From Paenibacillus borealis (GTDB taxonomy: Bacteria; Bacillota; Bacilli; Paenibacillales; Paenibacillaceae), in the NCBI RefSeq assembly GCF_000758665.1, contig NZ_CP009285.1, positions 2,480,001 to 2,544,000 on the forward strand: 64,000 bases of DNA. Reading direction: 5' to 3'. The position numbers and the translations under genes are program-made. The notes under the pieces are model-generated. The model ran no database searches, was not told the DNA's origin, and worked only from the letters and a program-made list of their open reading frames with translations. The first letter of the stretch is position 1. The number at the start of each line of letters is the position of its first letter. Shown in pieces: positions 26,983 through 35,847 of this stretch.

Positions 26983-27993
26983 TCAGTATACAAACTTCCG
27001 CTGTGCCCAATAGCTGAATATGAAGATCGAGATTTCCGTCAGAATCTTGGCTGCAACCAGCGGGATAATCAGCTTCTCATTATAGAAGTAGAGCAGGCCG
27101 TAATTGAACATCAGCACAAGGACGACGAGGGAGAAATACTTCGGCAGCGACTGGAGCCGTGATTTTTGGCCGCCGGCAAATACATACTTCCGGTTTACCG
27201 AGTAGTTGAAGATTGAACTGCATAATCTTGCGGCTGCGACAGCCAGAAACAGGTTGTGGGTCAGGCTCTGGAACAGGAACAGCAGTACGAAGTCCAGCAG
27301 CCCTGAGATCAGCGAGGAAGTGCTAAACATCAGAATCGGCAGGTAGATCCGGAAGGAGTCGATCAGCGGGCGGAAGTGGGAGGATTTATTATCTTCCAGA
27401 TAGACCGTATCGATATACTCCTCAGTAATGGTATAGCCCTCTTTGTGGGCGGTCAGCAGCATGTTCATCTCATATTCGAACCGTTCGCCGGGAATCCGGC
27501 ACAGCCAGTCCAGCATCTGGAACGGGAAGCCGCGCAGGCCGGTCTGGGTATCATAGATTTTGGTGCCGGTCGTGAGTGCGAAGACTGACCGTGTCACCGA
27601 GTTCCCGAAGCGGCTGCGCAGCGGAATGGTTCCGCTGAACCGCCGGCTCCCGAGCACAATCCCCGGCTTACTCTGAAGCAGCAGCGTCTCGGCAATCCGC
27701 TTGATGTCATGGGGCAGATGCTGCCCGTCACTATCGGCGCAGATCACATTACCGTGCATGCCGGCTCCCTGAATATGACGGAAGCCTGTTTTGAGGGCGG
27801 CACCTTTGCCGAGATTGGTCTTATGGGTCAGGAGGGTGCAGCCGAATGCCGCAGCCCGCTCGAAGATTGCGCGGTAAGCCGGGCCGCTGCCGTCATCGAC
27901 CAGTACAATGGGTCCTAGCGGGTATTCGTTCAGCTGCTCAATTAAATCCAGCAGCCGTTCGTCTGGCTCATAGGCCGGTATTAATATCGTCAT
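26983..27993 (-). CDS. GT2 glycosyltransferase fused to GtrA-like membrane domain
   Basis: A 336-residue fusion. Residues 1-225 form a GT2 fold (MTILIPAYEPDERLLDLIEQ, VLVDDGSG, ICADSDGQHLP, the DxD-like motif), of the polyprenyl-phosphate glycosyltransferase kind. Residues 228-336 are a four-helix GtrA-like membrane domain (FLAVAAARLCSSIFNYSVNRKYVF, ending SYWAQRKFVY). It probably makes or flips a lipid-linked sugar for wall or exopolysaccharide decoration. Its ribosome site AAGGAG overlaps the end of the upstream gene, indicating translational coupling with the phosphodiester glycosidase. Confidence 0.88.
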   Translation of the reverse strand: MTILIPAYEPDERLLDLIEQLNEYPLGPIVLVDDGSGPAYRAIFERAAAFGCTLLTHKTNLGKGAALKTGFRHIQGAGMHGNVICADSDGQHLPHDIKRIAETLLLQSKPGIVLGSRRFSGTIPLRSRFGNSVTRSVFALTTGTKIYDTQTGLRGFPFQMLDWLCRIPGERFEYEMNMLLTAHKEGYTITEEYIDTVYLEDNKSSHFRPLIDSFRIYLPILMFSTSSLISGLLDFVLLFLFQSLTHNLFLAVAAARLCSSIFNYSVNRKYVFAGGQKSRLQSLPKYFSLVVLVLMFNYGLLYFYNEKLIIPLVAAKILTEISIFIFSYWAQRKFVY

Positions 27994-27999
27994 CCGGGT

Positions 28000-28986
28000 T
28001 CACTCCTTAATATAAAGTATGTCGCTGACGCCGCGTTCCTGGTTTTTGCCCAGCGGATTATTCACGACCCGGCCCATGAAGTACATGGTGGAGGAACCGC
28101 CGCCGTCCAGATTGTAGGCTTCTGTAGCTCCGAGGCCTTCCATCACATCAGCAAGCTCGGCAAGGGTCATTCCGCGGCTGTAGCCTTCCTTGCGTCCGTC
28201 AACTACAACGAACACGTAGTGGTTCGGGGCAATCATGCCAATGGCGGTCCGGGGATTGGCGTTTTGAATGGAACGGTTGCCGAAATTGTTGTCGATTTTG
28301 ACACTGCTGAAATCACTGACGATCTTGCCGTCCTGTATCAGAATCGGTCCGAAGGACAAGGTGTTCGTAGCCCCTTCAGCCAGCAGCTCAGACGAAGAAA
28401 CTTCCTCCTCGTCATAGGTCTGCATCGTTCCGTCTGCGAACAGAGCCATCGCATCCCGCACCGGATCGTCACGATATACGGTTCCATTGCGGATAATCAC
28501 CCCGTCTTCCCGGAAGCCGTAGTAATCGCCGTTAATGGCGAAGATTGCATTATTACTGGAGGCAATTTCCGAAGTATCCTCTGTGATGTTCGTCCCGAAG
28601 CTGTTGTCGGCGAATGCGGAGCGCAGGCTTGCGGCATCCTTCAGGACCACATCTGCGACAAAATAAGTGATCTGGTCTGAACCTGTTCCTGTCTGCACCT
28701 GGTCAATCTTGACCTGGATATTGTCACTGCTGTAGCTCCAGTCATCCGATGTTGCATTCACGTCAGCTGTTGCGGCTGCTGTTGTTGTGCCTGTGCTGCC
28801 GGTACCAGCGGTTCCGGCGGTATCGTCTGCGACGACGACCTCAACATGCTCAATCAGATAACGGTCTGCCAGACGATATACCACTGCGCCAATGCCCAGG
28901 AGGATTACGAGGATAATAATCAATAATTTTCGTTTGCTGGTACGGGTTGCTGTGTTGCCTGTATTGCGTGTGTTGCGTGACTTCAT
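28000..28986 (-). CDS. Membrane-anchored phosphodiester glycosidase (NAGPA domain)
   Basis: A 328-residue protein with a single N-terminal membrane segment (about 16-36) and an extracellular NAGPA domain, related to the enzyme that uncovers mannose-6-phosphate and to bacterial exopolysaccharide proteins. Domain signatures: AINGDYYGFREDGVIIRNG, ANPRTAIGMI, VVVDGR, SRGMTLAELADVM and AYNLDGGGSSTMYF, ending GVSDILYIKE. A Thr/Ala/Gly-rich linker follows the anchor. The ATG at 28986 follows GAGGTGG; a TTG seven codons upstream overlaps this site. First gene of a two-gene operon with GT2-GtrA. Confidence 0.88.
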   Translation of the reverse strand: MKSRNTRNTGNTATRTSKRKLLIIILVILLGIGAVVYRLADRYLIEHVEVVVADDTAGTAGTGSTGTTTAAATADVNATSDDWSYSSDNIQVKIDQVQTGTGSDQITYFVADVVLKDAASLRSAFADNSFGTNITEDTSEIASSNNAIFAINGDYYGFREDGVIIRNGTVYRDDPVRDAMALFADGTMQTYDEEEVSSSELLAEGATNTLSFGPILIQDGKIVSDFSSVKIDNNFGNRSIQNANPRTAIGMIAPNHYVFVVVDGRKEGYSRGMTLAELADVMEGLGATEAYNLDGGGSSTMYFMGRVVNNPLGKNQERGVSDILYIKE

Positions 28987-29127
28987 ATCGAAGCACCACC
29001 TCTTCAATTAAGTTCTTAAGGCTCATGATAAGTGCCATTCCTTAAATGAATCTTAACTGGCTGTATCTGCGGGGAATGTGCGGTCAACCAAGGGTTAATT
29101 TGTTGATGATGTGTTGATCGTATTTGC

Positions 29128-29307
29128 ATAAATGTTGTACGTAGTGCAACCTTGATTCATGAAATCCCGGGGGTTCGGGAGGATTGTTGTACGAAATGCA
29201 AGAATTCTTCCTTTAACCCATCTGTAGGAGGAGAAATGCTGCATTCCATACAACAATTCCGGATTACGGCCGCTTTTATGAGCAAAATGTTGTATTATGG
29301 GCATGAT
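29128..29307. repeat. Array of GTTGTAC-type palindromes between divergent genes
   Basis: Elements at about 29131-29154, 29182-29208, 29238-29262 and a half copy at 29285-29307. Centres are about 52, 54 and 47 bases apart. Cores include TGTTGTAC-GTA-GTGCAACC and GATTGTTGTACGAAATGCA. Spacers share a weak CTGTAG word with the 44.2-kb array. It fills most of the 28987-29403 gap between divergent genes; no other feature is visible there. Confidence 0.75.
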
Positions 29308-29403
29308 TTTTATAAAAAAGTAATGTAGTAGAATCGCGCCCGCAGCATTGGTATACTTTAACAAAAGCTCCATCCGATCATGATTTCAGGGAGGTCACTA
29401 ACC

Positions 29404-30303
29404 GTGAAATTAACATCCGTCTCAAAATCATTGCGCAAGCTGAGAATACCGGCTGTACTGTTCAGAAGGCTGGCCGTGGCGGCACTTCCGCTTCTGCTTC
29501 TGCTGGCCCTCGCTACAGGATGCTCGTTATTTGAGCGGGGCGGCTCATCCGCCATCAGTCACAAGATTGACCAGGAAGAGGACGTCATATCCTCTAACGG
29601 CGGCGTAATCAGCAATTTGGACAAGCTGGACAGTTTCATGGAACGGGGAAGCGGCAGCCAGCGGATAGTGCAGTATACTATTGAAGGCGACCCGATCTTT
29701 ATTGAAACGCGGTATGAAGGCGGACGGCTGGAACTGAGTTATGATACCACTGAGGACGCCTTCGGCCCCCGTGAAGTGAAGACTTACAGCTGTGATAAGC
29801 TTGTACGGACGGAGGAGAAGCATCAGTTGAAGTACTCCCTGAAGGGCTGCGGGGAAGATATGGGGGATGGTGATTTACTCACTGTTGACTTCGATCTGGG
29901 CCGGCAGGATAAATTTGAATTTATCCTCAAATACGGGTTTAATCACAGGAATGAGATCAATACGGTGAATCAGAACCTGGTAAAAGATATGCTGGACGGT
30001 ACTGTCATCGAAATCAGCGATTATGGCTTGCCGGTTGAAGACCGGCAGAGCATTTACCGGAAGCTGGTGCTGTCCAATTACCTGGGGGAGAAGCAGCTTA
30101 GCACAAGCTGCAACCTCAAGCCGTATCAGAGCTATGATCTGACGGTGCTGATTAATAGTGCCGAGCGGCATTATGCCTGGAGTGAGTGTGATACCGGCAG
30201 GGACGGCAAGGTGATGACGGAGGCCGCAGAATACATTATCGGTCTTGTAGAGGCCGGAGACAGCTTCTTACAGCTGCCTGCTGCTACAGGCAGCGTCAAA
30301 TAG
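29404..30303 (+). CDS. Putative lipoprotein upstream of a two-component system
   Basis: A 299-residue exported protein: signal peptide with basic start (KSLRKLRIPAVLFRRL), a leucine-rich core and lipobox ALATGC (Cys40). The mature part is hydrophilic, with two short regions holding Cys pairs (YSCDKLVRTEE, KGCGEDMG, SCNLKPYQ, ECDTG), suggesting disulfides. The GTG start at 29404 has GGGAGG 9 bases upstream; an in-frame ATG at 29380 lies before that site. The gene ends 17 bases before a response-regulator gene, so it may be the external sensing or modulating part of that system (inference). No family recognised. Confidence 0.78.
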   Translation: MKLTSVSKSLRKLRIPAVLFRRLAVAALPLLLLLALATGCSLFERGGSSAISHKIDQEEDVISSNGGVISNLDKLDSFMERGSGSQRIVQYTIEGDPIFIETRYEGGRLELSYDTTEDAFGPREVKTYSCDKLVRTEEKHQLKYSLKGCGEDMGDGDLLTVDFDLGRQDKFEFILKYGFNHRNEINTVNQNLVKDMLDGTVIEISDYGLPVEDRQSIYRKLVLSNYLGEKQLSTSCNLKPYQSYDLTVLINSAERHYAWSECDTGRDGKVMTEAAEYIIGLVEAGDSFLQLPAATGSVK

Positions 30304-30320
30304 AATACAGGAGGTTCATT

Positions 30321-31067
30321 ATGCAACAGCGGGTGCTGCTGATTGAGGATGATGAGGCAATCAGCGAAATGGTAGGTTCATATTTAACTAAAGAGGGCTA
30401 TGAGGTGGAGACTGCATTTGACGGGGAGGCAGCGGTGAAGAAGTTTCTGGGCGGTCCCTCATATGATCTGGTCCTGCTGGACCTGATGCTGCCTAAGCGC
30501 AGCGGCACGGATGTGCTGCAGATGATCCGCAGCGGGAGCCTTGTGCCGGTGCTGATCATGTCGGCGAAGGACAGTGATGTAGATAAGGCGCTGGGGCTTG
30601 GCTTCGGCGCAGATGATTATATTACGAAGCCGTTCTCGATGATTGAGCTGGCAGCGCGGGTAAAGGCGGCGATCCGCAGGGCCGGATATGCAGCATCAGG
30701 GAGCCAGGCTGCCGCCGGCAGTCTGGCGCCCGCCTACGAGGAGCAGCAGCCGAAATCGAAGGTGATTACGCTGCGCGGACTAACGGTCGATCTGGACAAC
30801 TTCTCGGCGCAGAAGAACGGGGAAGAAGTGAAGCTGACCGCCAAGGAGTTCCATATCCTGAAGCTGTTTGTCAGCAGCCCCGGGCGGGTGTTCACCAAGG
30901 CGCAGATTTACAGTCTGGTGTGGGAGGATGACTACTTCGGCGATGAGAATGTAATTAATGTACATATGCGCAGACTGCGCGAGAAGATTGAAGATGATCC
31001 GTCCCACCCTGAATATATCAAAACGCTGTGGGGCATCGGCTATAAGCTCGGAGATATGCTGCAATGA
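30321..31067 (+). CDS. OmpR/PhoB-family response regulator
   Basis: A 248-residue regulator. The receiver domain (1-120) has acidic pair Glu9/Asp10/Asp11 and phosphoacceptor Asp54 (DLVLLDLMLPKRSG), with the conserved Lys in DDYITKPFSM. The winged-helix output domain (about 150-246) has LTAKEFHILKLFVSSPGRVFTKAQIYSLVW and NVINVHMRRLREKIEDDP. A longer Ala/Gly linker than usual joins them. Its stop overlaps the start of the kinase gene by 4 bases. Confidence 0.95.
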   Translation: MQQRVLLIEDDEAISEMVGSYLTKEGYEVETAFDGEAAVKKFLGGPSYDLVLLDLMLPKRSGTDVLQMIRSGSLVPVLIMSAKDSDVDKALGLGFGADDYITKPFSMIELAARVKAAIRRAGYAASGSQAAAGSLAPAYEEQQPKSKVITLRGLTVDLDNFSAQKNGEEVKLTAKEFHILKLFVSSPGRVFTKAQIYSLVWEDDYFGDENVINVHMRRLREKIEDDPSHPEYIKTLWGIGYKLGDMLQ

Positions 31068-31999
31068 CAGCCTTGTTCATTATACTTATTGCCCTGCTTC
31101 TGCTGGTCATTGTACTGCAGGTAATGAATTCGCGGCACCATGCACGCCAGCTGAAGTACATTCATGCCAAGCTGGAGAGTATTGTGGAGCGCGGCTCGCA
31201 TGAACGTCTGCTGCTGATGAGCAACAGCCCGGAGCTGCAGCTCCTGCTGACTGATCTGAACCGGCTGCTGGATGTTAATCACAAGGGAGCAGTAGAGCGG
31301 GCCAAGCTGGAGAAATCTATGCGCAGTATGCTGGCTAACATTTCCCATGACCTGAAGACACCGCTGACGGTAGTGCTGGGATATATCGAGACGCTGCTTC
31401 ATGATGAAGACATGCCTGCCGAAGAGCAGGAACGCATACTGCGGACTATCCATGCCAAGGCTGGGGAAGTCATTACGCTGATGAACCGTTTCTTTGATCT
31501 GGCTAAGCTGGAGTCCGGGGACCGGGATATCCCGCTGTCGCGGGTGGAGCTGGGTGAGGTCTGCCGCAGGAACATTCTCGCCTTCTACGATATTCTCAGT
31601 GCCAAAGGCGCGGATGTGCAGATCGAGCTACCGGATGAGCCGCTCTATATGATGGGCAACGATGATGCGCTGGACCGGGTGTTGTCGAATCTGTTGTCGA
31701 ACGCTATTGCCTACGGCGATGCCGGAGGGGTGCTGGGGCTGAAGCTGTATAGCGGGGCCGGTCAGGTGTACATAGAAGTATGGGACCGGGGCAAAGGCAT
31801 TGCCGAAGGCCATGAGGATAAGGTGTTCGAGCGGCTGTATACGCTGGAGGATTCGCGCAACCGCGACTACCAGGGCAGCGGCCTGGGACTGACGATCACC
31901 AAGCGGCTTACCGAGCAAATGAACGGCAGTATTTCCTTAAGCAGCAAGCCGTATGTCCGGACGGCTTTTACGCTCTCTTTTCAGCGGCTGACCTTCTGA
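31064..31999 (+). CDS. Sensor histidine kinase with one membrane segment
   Basis: A 311-residue kinase with a single N-terminal hydrophobic segment (about 3-22) and no extracellular domain, so the signal must come through the membrane or a partner protein. H-box NISHDLKTPLTVVLGYIETLL; N-box NLLSNAIAYGDAGG; ATP-binding DRGKGIAEGHEDKVFERLY and GSGLGLTITKRL. Overlapping start (ATGA) with the response regulator shows coupling. Placed between a lipoprotein and a BcrAB-type transporter, it may sense peptide antibiotics or envelope stress (inference). Confidence 0.92.
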   Translation: MTALFIILIALLLLVIVLQVMNSRHHARQLKYIHAKLESIVERGSHERLLLMSNSPELQLLLTDLNRLLDVNHKGAVERAKLEKSMRSMLANISHDLKTPLTVVLGYIETLLHDEDMPAEEQERILRTIHAKAGEVITLMNRFFDLAKLESGDRDIPLSRVELGEVCRRNILAFYDILSAKGADVQIELPDEPLYMMGNDDALDRVLSNLLSNAIAYGDAGGVLGLKLYSGAGQVYIEVWDRGKGIAEGHEDKVFERLYTLEDSRNRDYQGSGLGLTITKRLTEQMNGSISLSSKPYVRTAFTLSFQRLTF

Positions 32000-32137
32000 G
32001 TTTCCTGTTCTAGCGGGGCGGTCCGCATTTCTGTCTCAGCTTAAGATTTACGTATGATTTCAGTAATAAAAAAGAAAACTCCGCCCTGTAGAATAAATAC
32101 CAGGAAGACAAAGAAGAAGTCAAAGGGGATAACGGAC

Positions 32138-33055
32138 ATGACAACGATACTCCGGACATGGGATTTAACCAAGGTCTATGAGGATAAGGAAATTGTACGC
32201 AGCGTGAATATGGAGATCAAGCAGGGTGAAATTTACGGGTTCCTGGGACCTAACGGCGCCGGTAAAACGACGGTGATGAAAATGATTACGAATCTGGTAA
32301 AGCCGACGGCGGGCGAGATTGAATTCTTCGGCGACAAAATGACCCACCGCTCTTATGAAATGCTGAAGCGTATGGGCAGCATTATTGAATATCCGGTGTT
32401 CTATGACAGGCTGAGTGCCCGCGAGAACCTGGCGCTGCATGGTGAGTACATGGGATATTATGATGTCAAAGCGATGGAGGAAGCGCTGGAGCTGGTGAAG
32501 CTGAGCACGGTGGATAAGAAACCGGTGAAGCAGTTCTCCCTGGGGATGAAACAGCGGCTGGGTATTGCCAGAGCGGTGATGACCAAGCCGGAGCTGCTCA
32601 TTCTGGATGAACCGATCAACGGGCTGGACCCGCTCGGCATCAAGGAGCTGCGCGAGGTGTTCCGCATGCTGAGCCGGGAATACGGCATGACCCTGCTGAT
32701 CTCCAGCCACATTCTCGGCGAGATCGAGCAGATTGCCGACACGATCGGCGTGATCCGCGAAGGCGTACTGGTGGAACAGTTGGCGATGGATACGATCCGT
32801 AACCAGCATACACAGTACATTGAGCTGATTACTGGAGCGTGCACGAAGGCCGTCTACATCCTGGAACATAAGCTAGGCTTAACTAATTATAAAGTGCTCG
32901 ACCCGCGCACCATCCGGATCTATGATGATATTCCGCAGCTGGAGCTGAGCAAAGCCCTGGCCGAAGCAAATGTGGAGCTGGAGAGTATGAGCAAGAAGCA
33001 TCATTCGCTGGAAGATCATTTTGTGGAACTGATGGGGGGTGCTGTCAATGCTTAA
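32138..33055 (+). CDS. ABC transporter ATP-binding protein, BcrA/lantibiotic type
   Basis: A 305-residue ATPase with Walker A GFLGPNGAGKTTVMKM, Q-loop area, signature SLGMKQRLGIARAVM, Walker B LLILDEPINGLDPLG and switch His in LLISSHILGEIEQ. The extra C-terminal 80 residues are typical of BcrA/NatA-like proteins in self-resistance exporters. ATG at 32138 follows AAAGGGG; an in-frame ATG 28 codons earlier gives a very basic, unlikely extension. The permease gene overlaps the end by 8 bases. Confidence 0.93.
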   Translation: MTTILRTWDLTKVYEDKEIVRSVNMEIKQGEIYGFLGPNGAGKTTVMKMITNLVKPTAGEIEFFGDKMTHRSYEMLKRMGSIIEYPVFYDRLSARENLALHGEYMGYYDVKAMEEALELVKLSTVDKKPVKQFSLGMKQRLGIARAVMTKPELLILDEPINGLDPLGIKELREVFRMLSREYGMTLLISSHILGEIEQIADTIGVIREGVLVEQLAMDTIRNQHTQYIELITGACTKAVYILEHKLGLTNYKVLDPRTIRIYDDIPQLELSKALAEANVELESMSKKHHSLEDHFVELMGGAVNA

Positions 33056-33734
33056 GCTGATTCGATTGGAGCTGCGCAAGAGCCAATTCAAATTTCTCAA
33101 AAGTGTGCTGATTGCAGATCTGGCCATTCTCGGCTTTATGAGCCTTATAGTGTTTACGTCGATGAATGAAGGGGACTTCAGTACGTTTGCTGATATCTTC
33201 GAAGGTGTATTCATTTTGGTAAAAGCAATCTTTATCATCTTTGCTTCTGTTCTGCTCAGCAAGCTGGTCATTGACGAGTATAAGAACAATACCATTACTG
33301 TGCTGTTCATGTACCCGGTTCCGCGCAAAATGCTGATGGCCGCAAAGCTAATCATTGTCTTCCTGTTCACCTTCATCAGCATCTTCCTTTCGGATATTAT
33401 AATCAGCGGCATTCTCGCAGGCATTGATTATTTCGTGCCCGGCGTGATTCAGGGAACGCTGACACAGGAGCTGATCACCGCAAACCTGCTGAAAGCCGGG
33501 ACGGATGCGCTCTACGCGGCGGGCATCGGACTGATTCCGTTATACTTCGGGATGCGCCGGAAATCCGTACCGGCTACCATTGTCTCCGCCGTTCTGATTG
33601 TCATGCTGATCTCATCGGGCTTCGGGAGCTTCCGTATGGGCAATATGATCGGGTTCTCGCTTACGCTGGCTCTCGCCGGTATGGCCATCGCCTATCTGTC
33701 GATCCGGAACATCGAGCATCAGGACGTGGCTTAG
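33048..33734 (+). CDS. ABC transporter permease (BcrB/ABC-2 type)
   Basis: A 228-residue membrane protein with about six hydrophobic segments, starting MLKLIRLELRKSQFKFLKSV and containing the usual TVLFMYPVPRKMLMAAKLI cytoplasmic loop. It pairs with the upstream ATPase to form an exporter or a bacitracin-type resistance pump. ATG at 33048 with GGGGGG upstream; a GTG three codons earlier is inside the ribosome site. Ends in a hairpin terminator. Confidence 0.9.
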   Translation: MLKLIRLELRKSQFKFLKSVLIADLAILGFMSLIVFTSMNEGDFSTFADIFEGVFILVKAIFIIFASVLLSKLVIDEYKNNTITVLFMYPVPRKMLMAAKLIIVFLFTFISIFLSDIIISGILAGIDYFVPGVIQGTLTQELITANLLKAGTDALYAAGIGLIPLYFGMRRKSVPATIVSAVLIVMLISSGFGSFRMGNMIGFSLTLALAGMAIAYLSIRNIEHQDVA

Positions 33735-33768
33735 CAAGCAAGGCTGACCTGCTGTTACCTGCAGAACG

Positions 33769-33802
33769 AGTGCTGTCCCTCAAGGGATGGCACTGTTTTT
33801 TT
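33769..33802 (+). terminator. Terminator of the lipoprotein/two-component/ABC operon
   Basis: AGTGCTGTCCCT and AGGGATGGCACT fold with a CA loop and are followed by seven T residues. Confidence 0.85.
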
Positions 33803-33971
33803 GCTGTTTTTTGTTTGCTCAGCCGCCCCGGATTGCAATGTTTTGTGGCGACCAATAGCGGATTTTTTGATATAATAGTAAATAATTCAGAGATTTCTAC
33901 ATAATCAGAGTATCTTCGCAAGTCTACGGATTTATAATATAGCAGGAATGAAGCAGCAGAGGAGGTGGGCC

Positions 33972-35651
33972 ATGCATAAAGATTGGGCTTCTATCCTGGG
34001 CCGGGCACTTTCCGGGGAAAGTGCTTATAGAGCGTTGTTCGATCATCATCCAGATCTCATTATCGTGCTGGACCGGCAGGGACGTTACGCCGACAGCAAC
34101 CGTACCCTAAATGCTGAGGACGCAGGCAGGCTGATTGAATGCCGGGTGCATCCGCCTGGCGAGACCTATTTCGCCTCTGCTCTGGCTGGTATTACATCCA
34201 GCTTCGAGCTGATTGTGGAAGCAGCAGAGGGAAATGAAGCCGGTGCAGGAAGTGCTGGAGGTCAAGCTGTTTCAGTACGTTATGTGCCGCTTCATACTGA
34301 AGAAGGCATTGCCGGTGTATTTGCCATCGTTCATGATACCGGGAACCGGCCGCTCTCTCTGCTGCTGCAAGGCTGGGAACGCATGAGCAGACGGGAATCT
34401 GCCGGTACGGAACGTATAGGACTTGAAGGAGCGGACTTCCCTCCCCGGACGGAGGAGGAATTGCTGACAGAGGAGGAGCTGCCGCTCTCAGAGTTTGTTT
34501 TTGAGATGGCGGAGGACAGACGGCTTAGTCTGATTCTCAATTCCGTCTCTGCGGGAATCTTCGGACTGGATACGCTGGGCCGGACGATCTTTATCAACCG
34601 TGAAGGTGCTGAAATGCTGGGCTATGAGCCATCAGAGCTCGCCGGATTGCCGATGATGGAAATGATCCACTATATCCGCGGGAGTGCAGCCCGGCATTCA
34701 CCGCTGGAATGTCCCATCCGGCTCACCATTCAGGATGGCGTTACCCGCAGTAAGGCGGATGAAATCTTCTGGCGCAAGGACGGGACCAGCTTCTTCGTGA
34801 ACTATCAGATTGCTCCGCTGCTCGATAAAGGAATAATCTGCGGTGTGGTCGTTTCCTTCAGTGATATTACGAACGAACGGGAGATTCTCCGGGCCAAGGA
34901 ATCGGCTGAGCAGGCTGCGCAGGCCAAGTCTGATTTCCTGGCGATGATGAGCCATGAGATCCGCACCCCGATGAACGGCATGATCGGGATGGCTGATCTG
35001 CTGCTGGAAACCAATCTGGAGGAAGAGCAGCGCAGCTACGCCGAGATTCTGCGCAGCAGCAGCTACAGTCTGCTGCAGATCCTCAATGATATTCTCGATT
35101 TCAGCAAGATGGAAGCCGGCAAAATGCCGCTGCAATCGGAGAGCTTCGATCTGCGCGAGATGCTCGAGGGCATCATTGATCTGTTCACCCCTAAGGCGGA
35201 AGAGAAGAAGCTTGCTCTGCGCTGGTGGGCAGATACCAGTGTGCCGGATATTGTCACGACCGATCCCAGCCGATTGCGGCAGATTATCGTCAATCTGGTC
35301 GGCAACGCGCTGAAGTTCACCGACCAGGGGAGCGTGACCCTCTCGGTGAAGAACATTCCGCTGCCGGCCTCGCCCGAATATCTGCTGGAGTTCTCTGTCC
35401 GTGATACCGGTGTAGGCATTGCCGACAGCAAGCTGAACCTGCTCTTCCAGTCCTTCTCCCAGCTGCATCCGTCTATTAACCGCAAATACGGCGGCACCGG
35501 ACTGGGCCTGGCGATCTGCAAGCAGCTGGTGGAGCTGATGGGCGGAACGATCTTCGTGGAGAGCGAAGAGAACCGGGGGTCGATCTTCCGGTTCATGCTT
35601 CCTTTTGTGAAGGAAGAGATTGAAGCTGAGGTTGAAGTTGAACAGGCCTGA
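33972..35651 (+). CDS. PAS-domain histidine kinase, no receiver
   Basis: A 559-residue soluble sensor kinase. Two PAS domains: about 15-130 (HHPDLIIVLDRQGRYADSNRT) and about 175-310 (LILNSVSAGIFGLDTLGRTI, with a PAC-like KDGTSFFVNYQIAPLLDKG). The HisKA segment DFLAMMSHEIRTPMNGMIGM carries the phospho-His; the ATPase domain has NLVGNALKFTDQG, DTGVGIADSKL and GGTGLGLAICKQLVELMGG. There is no membrane span and no linked response regulator, so it is an orphan kinase that may feed the sporulation phosphorelay or a remote partner (inference). ATG at 33972 follows AGAGGAGG. Confidence 0.92.
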   Translation: MHKDWASILGRALSGESAYRALFDHHPDLIIVLDRQGRYADSNRTLNAEDAGRLIECRVHPPGETYFASALAGITSSFELIVEAAEGNEAGAGSAGGQAVSVRYVPLHTEEGIAGVFAIVHDTGNRPLSLLLQGWERMSRRESAGTERIGLEGADFPPRTEEELLTEEELPLSEFVFEMAEDRRLSLILNSVSAGIFGLDTLGRTIFINREGAEMLGYEPSELAGLPMMEMIHYIRGSAARHSPLECPIRLTIQDGVTRSKADEIFWRKDGTSFFVNYQIAPLLDKGIICGVVVSFSDITNEREILRAKESAEQAAQAKSDFLAMMSHEIRTPMNGMIGMADLLLETNLEEEQRSYAEILRSSSYSLLQILNDILDFSKMEAGKMPLQSESFDLREMLEGIIDLFTPKAEEKKLALRWWADTSVPDIVTTDPSRLRQIIVNLVGNALKFTDQGSVTLSVKNIPLPASPEYLLEFSVRDTGVGIADSKLNLLFQSFSQLHPSINRKYGGTGLGLAICKQLVELMGGTIFVESEENRGSIFRFMLPFVKEEIEAEVEVEQA

Positions 35652-35658
35652 CATAACA

Positions 35659-35697
35659 AACAGCAAGCCTCCGGCAGGAGGCTTGCTGTTTCTGTTT
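35659..35697 (+). terminator. Strong terminator after the PAS kinase gene
   Basis: AACAGCAAGCCTCC and GGAGGCTTGCTGTT pair perfectly over 14 bases around GGCA, followed by TCTGTTT. Confidence 0.88.
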
Positions 35698-35713
35698 GCG
35701 GCCGCTTTCTATA

Positions 35714-35785
35714 TAGATTGAACTTGTATTTTTTCTATTATGGGATTGCCGTGACTCCAAAGAATATATTTTTAAGTTCAATCTA
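35714..35785. repeat. 72-bp element bounded by 12-bp perfect inverted repeats
   Basis: TAGATTGAACTT (35714-35725) and AAGTTCAATCTA (35774-35785) are exact reverse complements 48 bases apart. The interior is AT-rich and non-coding. It lies in the convergent gap between the PAS kinase and methyltransferase genes. Confidence 0.7.
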
Positions 35786-35847
35786 TTTAGCAGACTTATA
35801 AGTATTTCCTTCACCAGCTGATCCTGCCACTTGGGGGAGACGGCCTG

